The notes beneath the pieces were generated by a model that saw nothing but the letters and a program-made list of their open reading frames with translations, did not search any database and was not told the DNA's origin. A DNA stretch of 6,314 nucleotides from Betaproteobacteria bacterium (GTDB lineage Bacteria > Pseudomonadota > Gammaproteobacteria > Burkholderiales > SG8-41), in assembly GCA_021732805.1 (NCBI GenBank), contig JAKFUJ010000383.1:1-6314 (forward strand), given 5' to 3'. Below are positions 6,137 through 6,314 of the stretch, piece after piece. The stretch's first letter is position 1. The number at the start of each line of letters is the position of its first letter. The position numbers were made by a program, and so were the translations under genes.

Positions 6137-6314
6137 CCTTGCGCCGCGACATGAACACCAGTCGTTCGAACAGATGCACATCCTGTTCATTCTTGATCAG
6201 CGCACCGTGCAGCGGCGGCACGATCTTGTGCGTGTCCTGGCTGTGCAGGGCTTCCGGCGGAATATCCTCGGCCATCAGCAATTTCAGCCAGTCGAGCAGT
6301 TCCGAGGTCGTCGG
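6132..6314 (-). CDS. MoxR-family AAA+ ATPase, C-terminal 60 residues only
   Basis: The window's right edge cuts this gene. The visible frame starts PTTSELLDWLKLL, continues MAEDIPPEAL and PPLHGALIKNEQDVHLFERL, and ends FMSRRKG with a TGA at 6134-6132. I recognise this as the C-terminal lid/helical end of the MoxR-type AAA+ ATPases (AAA_5 group) that are typically encoded next to CoxE-like VWA proteins. The Walker motifs are outside the window and cannot be checked. MoxR ATPases act with VWA partners as ATP-driven chaperones or remodellers in the cytoplasm. The VWA partner here is one gene further downstream, separated by the diguanylate cyclase. The identification rests on a short tail, supported by the nearby VWA gene. 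Confidence 0.82.
   Translation of the reverse strand, partial: PTTSELLDWLKLLMAEDIPPEALHSQDTHKIVPPLHGALIKNEQDVHLFERLVFMSRRKG

Noticed and set aside
1..6314. Defence island, mobile element, CRISPR array, tRNA or att site
   Set aside because: No transposase, integrase, phage or nuclease gene, no terminal or regularly spaced repeats and no tRNA-like sequence were found.

Overview
The window looks like a chromosomal segment of a Gram-negative proteobacterium, most likely a betaproteobacterium. The base composition appears GC-rich, coding is dense, and the proteins (a GspE/PulE ATPase, the MoxR plus CoxE-like VWA pair, and an Sec-exported sensor with a GGDEF domain) read like those of betaproteobacteria. 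This is a judgement from remembered family sequences, not from a search. I see no rRNA, tRNA, CRISPR array, insertion sequence or phage gene.

The layout is convergent. On the plus strand, from the left edge to 1747, lies a nearly complete GspE/PulE-type secretion or pilus assembly ATPase whose true start is probably just outside the window. Everything else is on the minus strand. In transcription order, right to left, these are: the last 60 residues of a MoxR-type AAA+ ATPase (6314-6132); a membrane-bound diguanylate cyclase with a periplasmic NMT1/THI5-like binding domain (6107-4491); a CoxE-like VWA protein (4491-3310); a GNAT acetyltransferase (3308-2844); and an Ldh2-family malate/lactate dehydrogenase (2793-1744). 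Convergent transcription meets at a single CTAG tetramer (1744-1747) that supplies both stop codons.

The first four minus-strand genes are packed like an operon. There are 24 bases between MoxR and the cyclase, a TAATG stop/start overlap between the cyclase and the VWA gene, and one base between the VWA and GNAT genes. MoxR AAA+ ATPases and VWA proteins are known to work in pairs as chaperone-like maturation or remodelling systems. Here a ligand-sensing diguanylate cyclase is wedged between the two partners. That placement is the most interesting feature of the window, because it suggests, but does not prove, that an extracytoplasmic small molecule, c-di-GMP and a MoxR/VWA machine are linked. 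The dehydrogenase is separated by 50 bases containing a perfect A/T-rich inverted repeat and may be read through or separately controlled.

There is no gene-free stretch longer than 50 bases. The long plus-strand reading frames opposite the minus-strand genes are antisense shadows.
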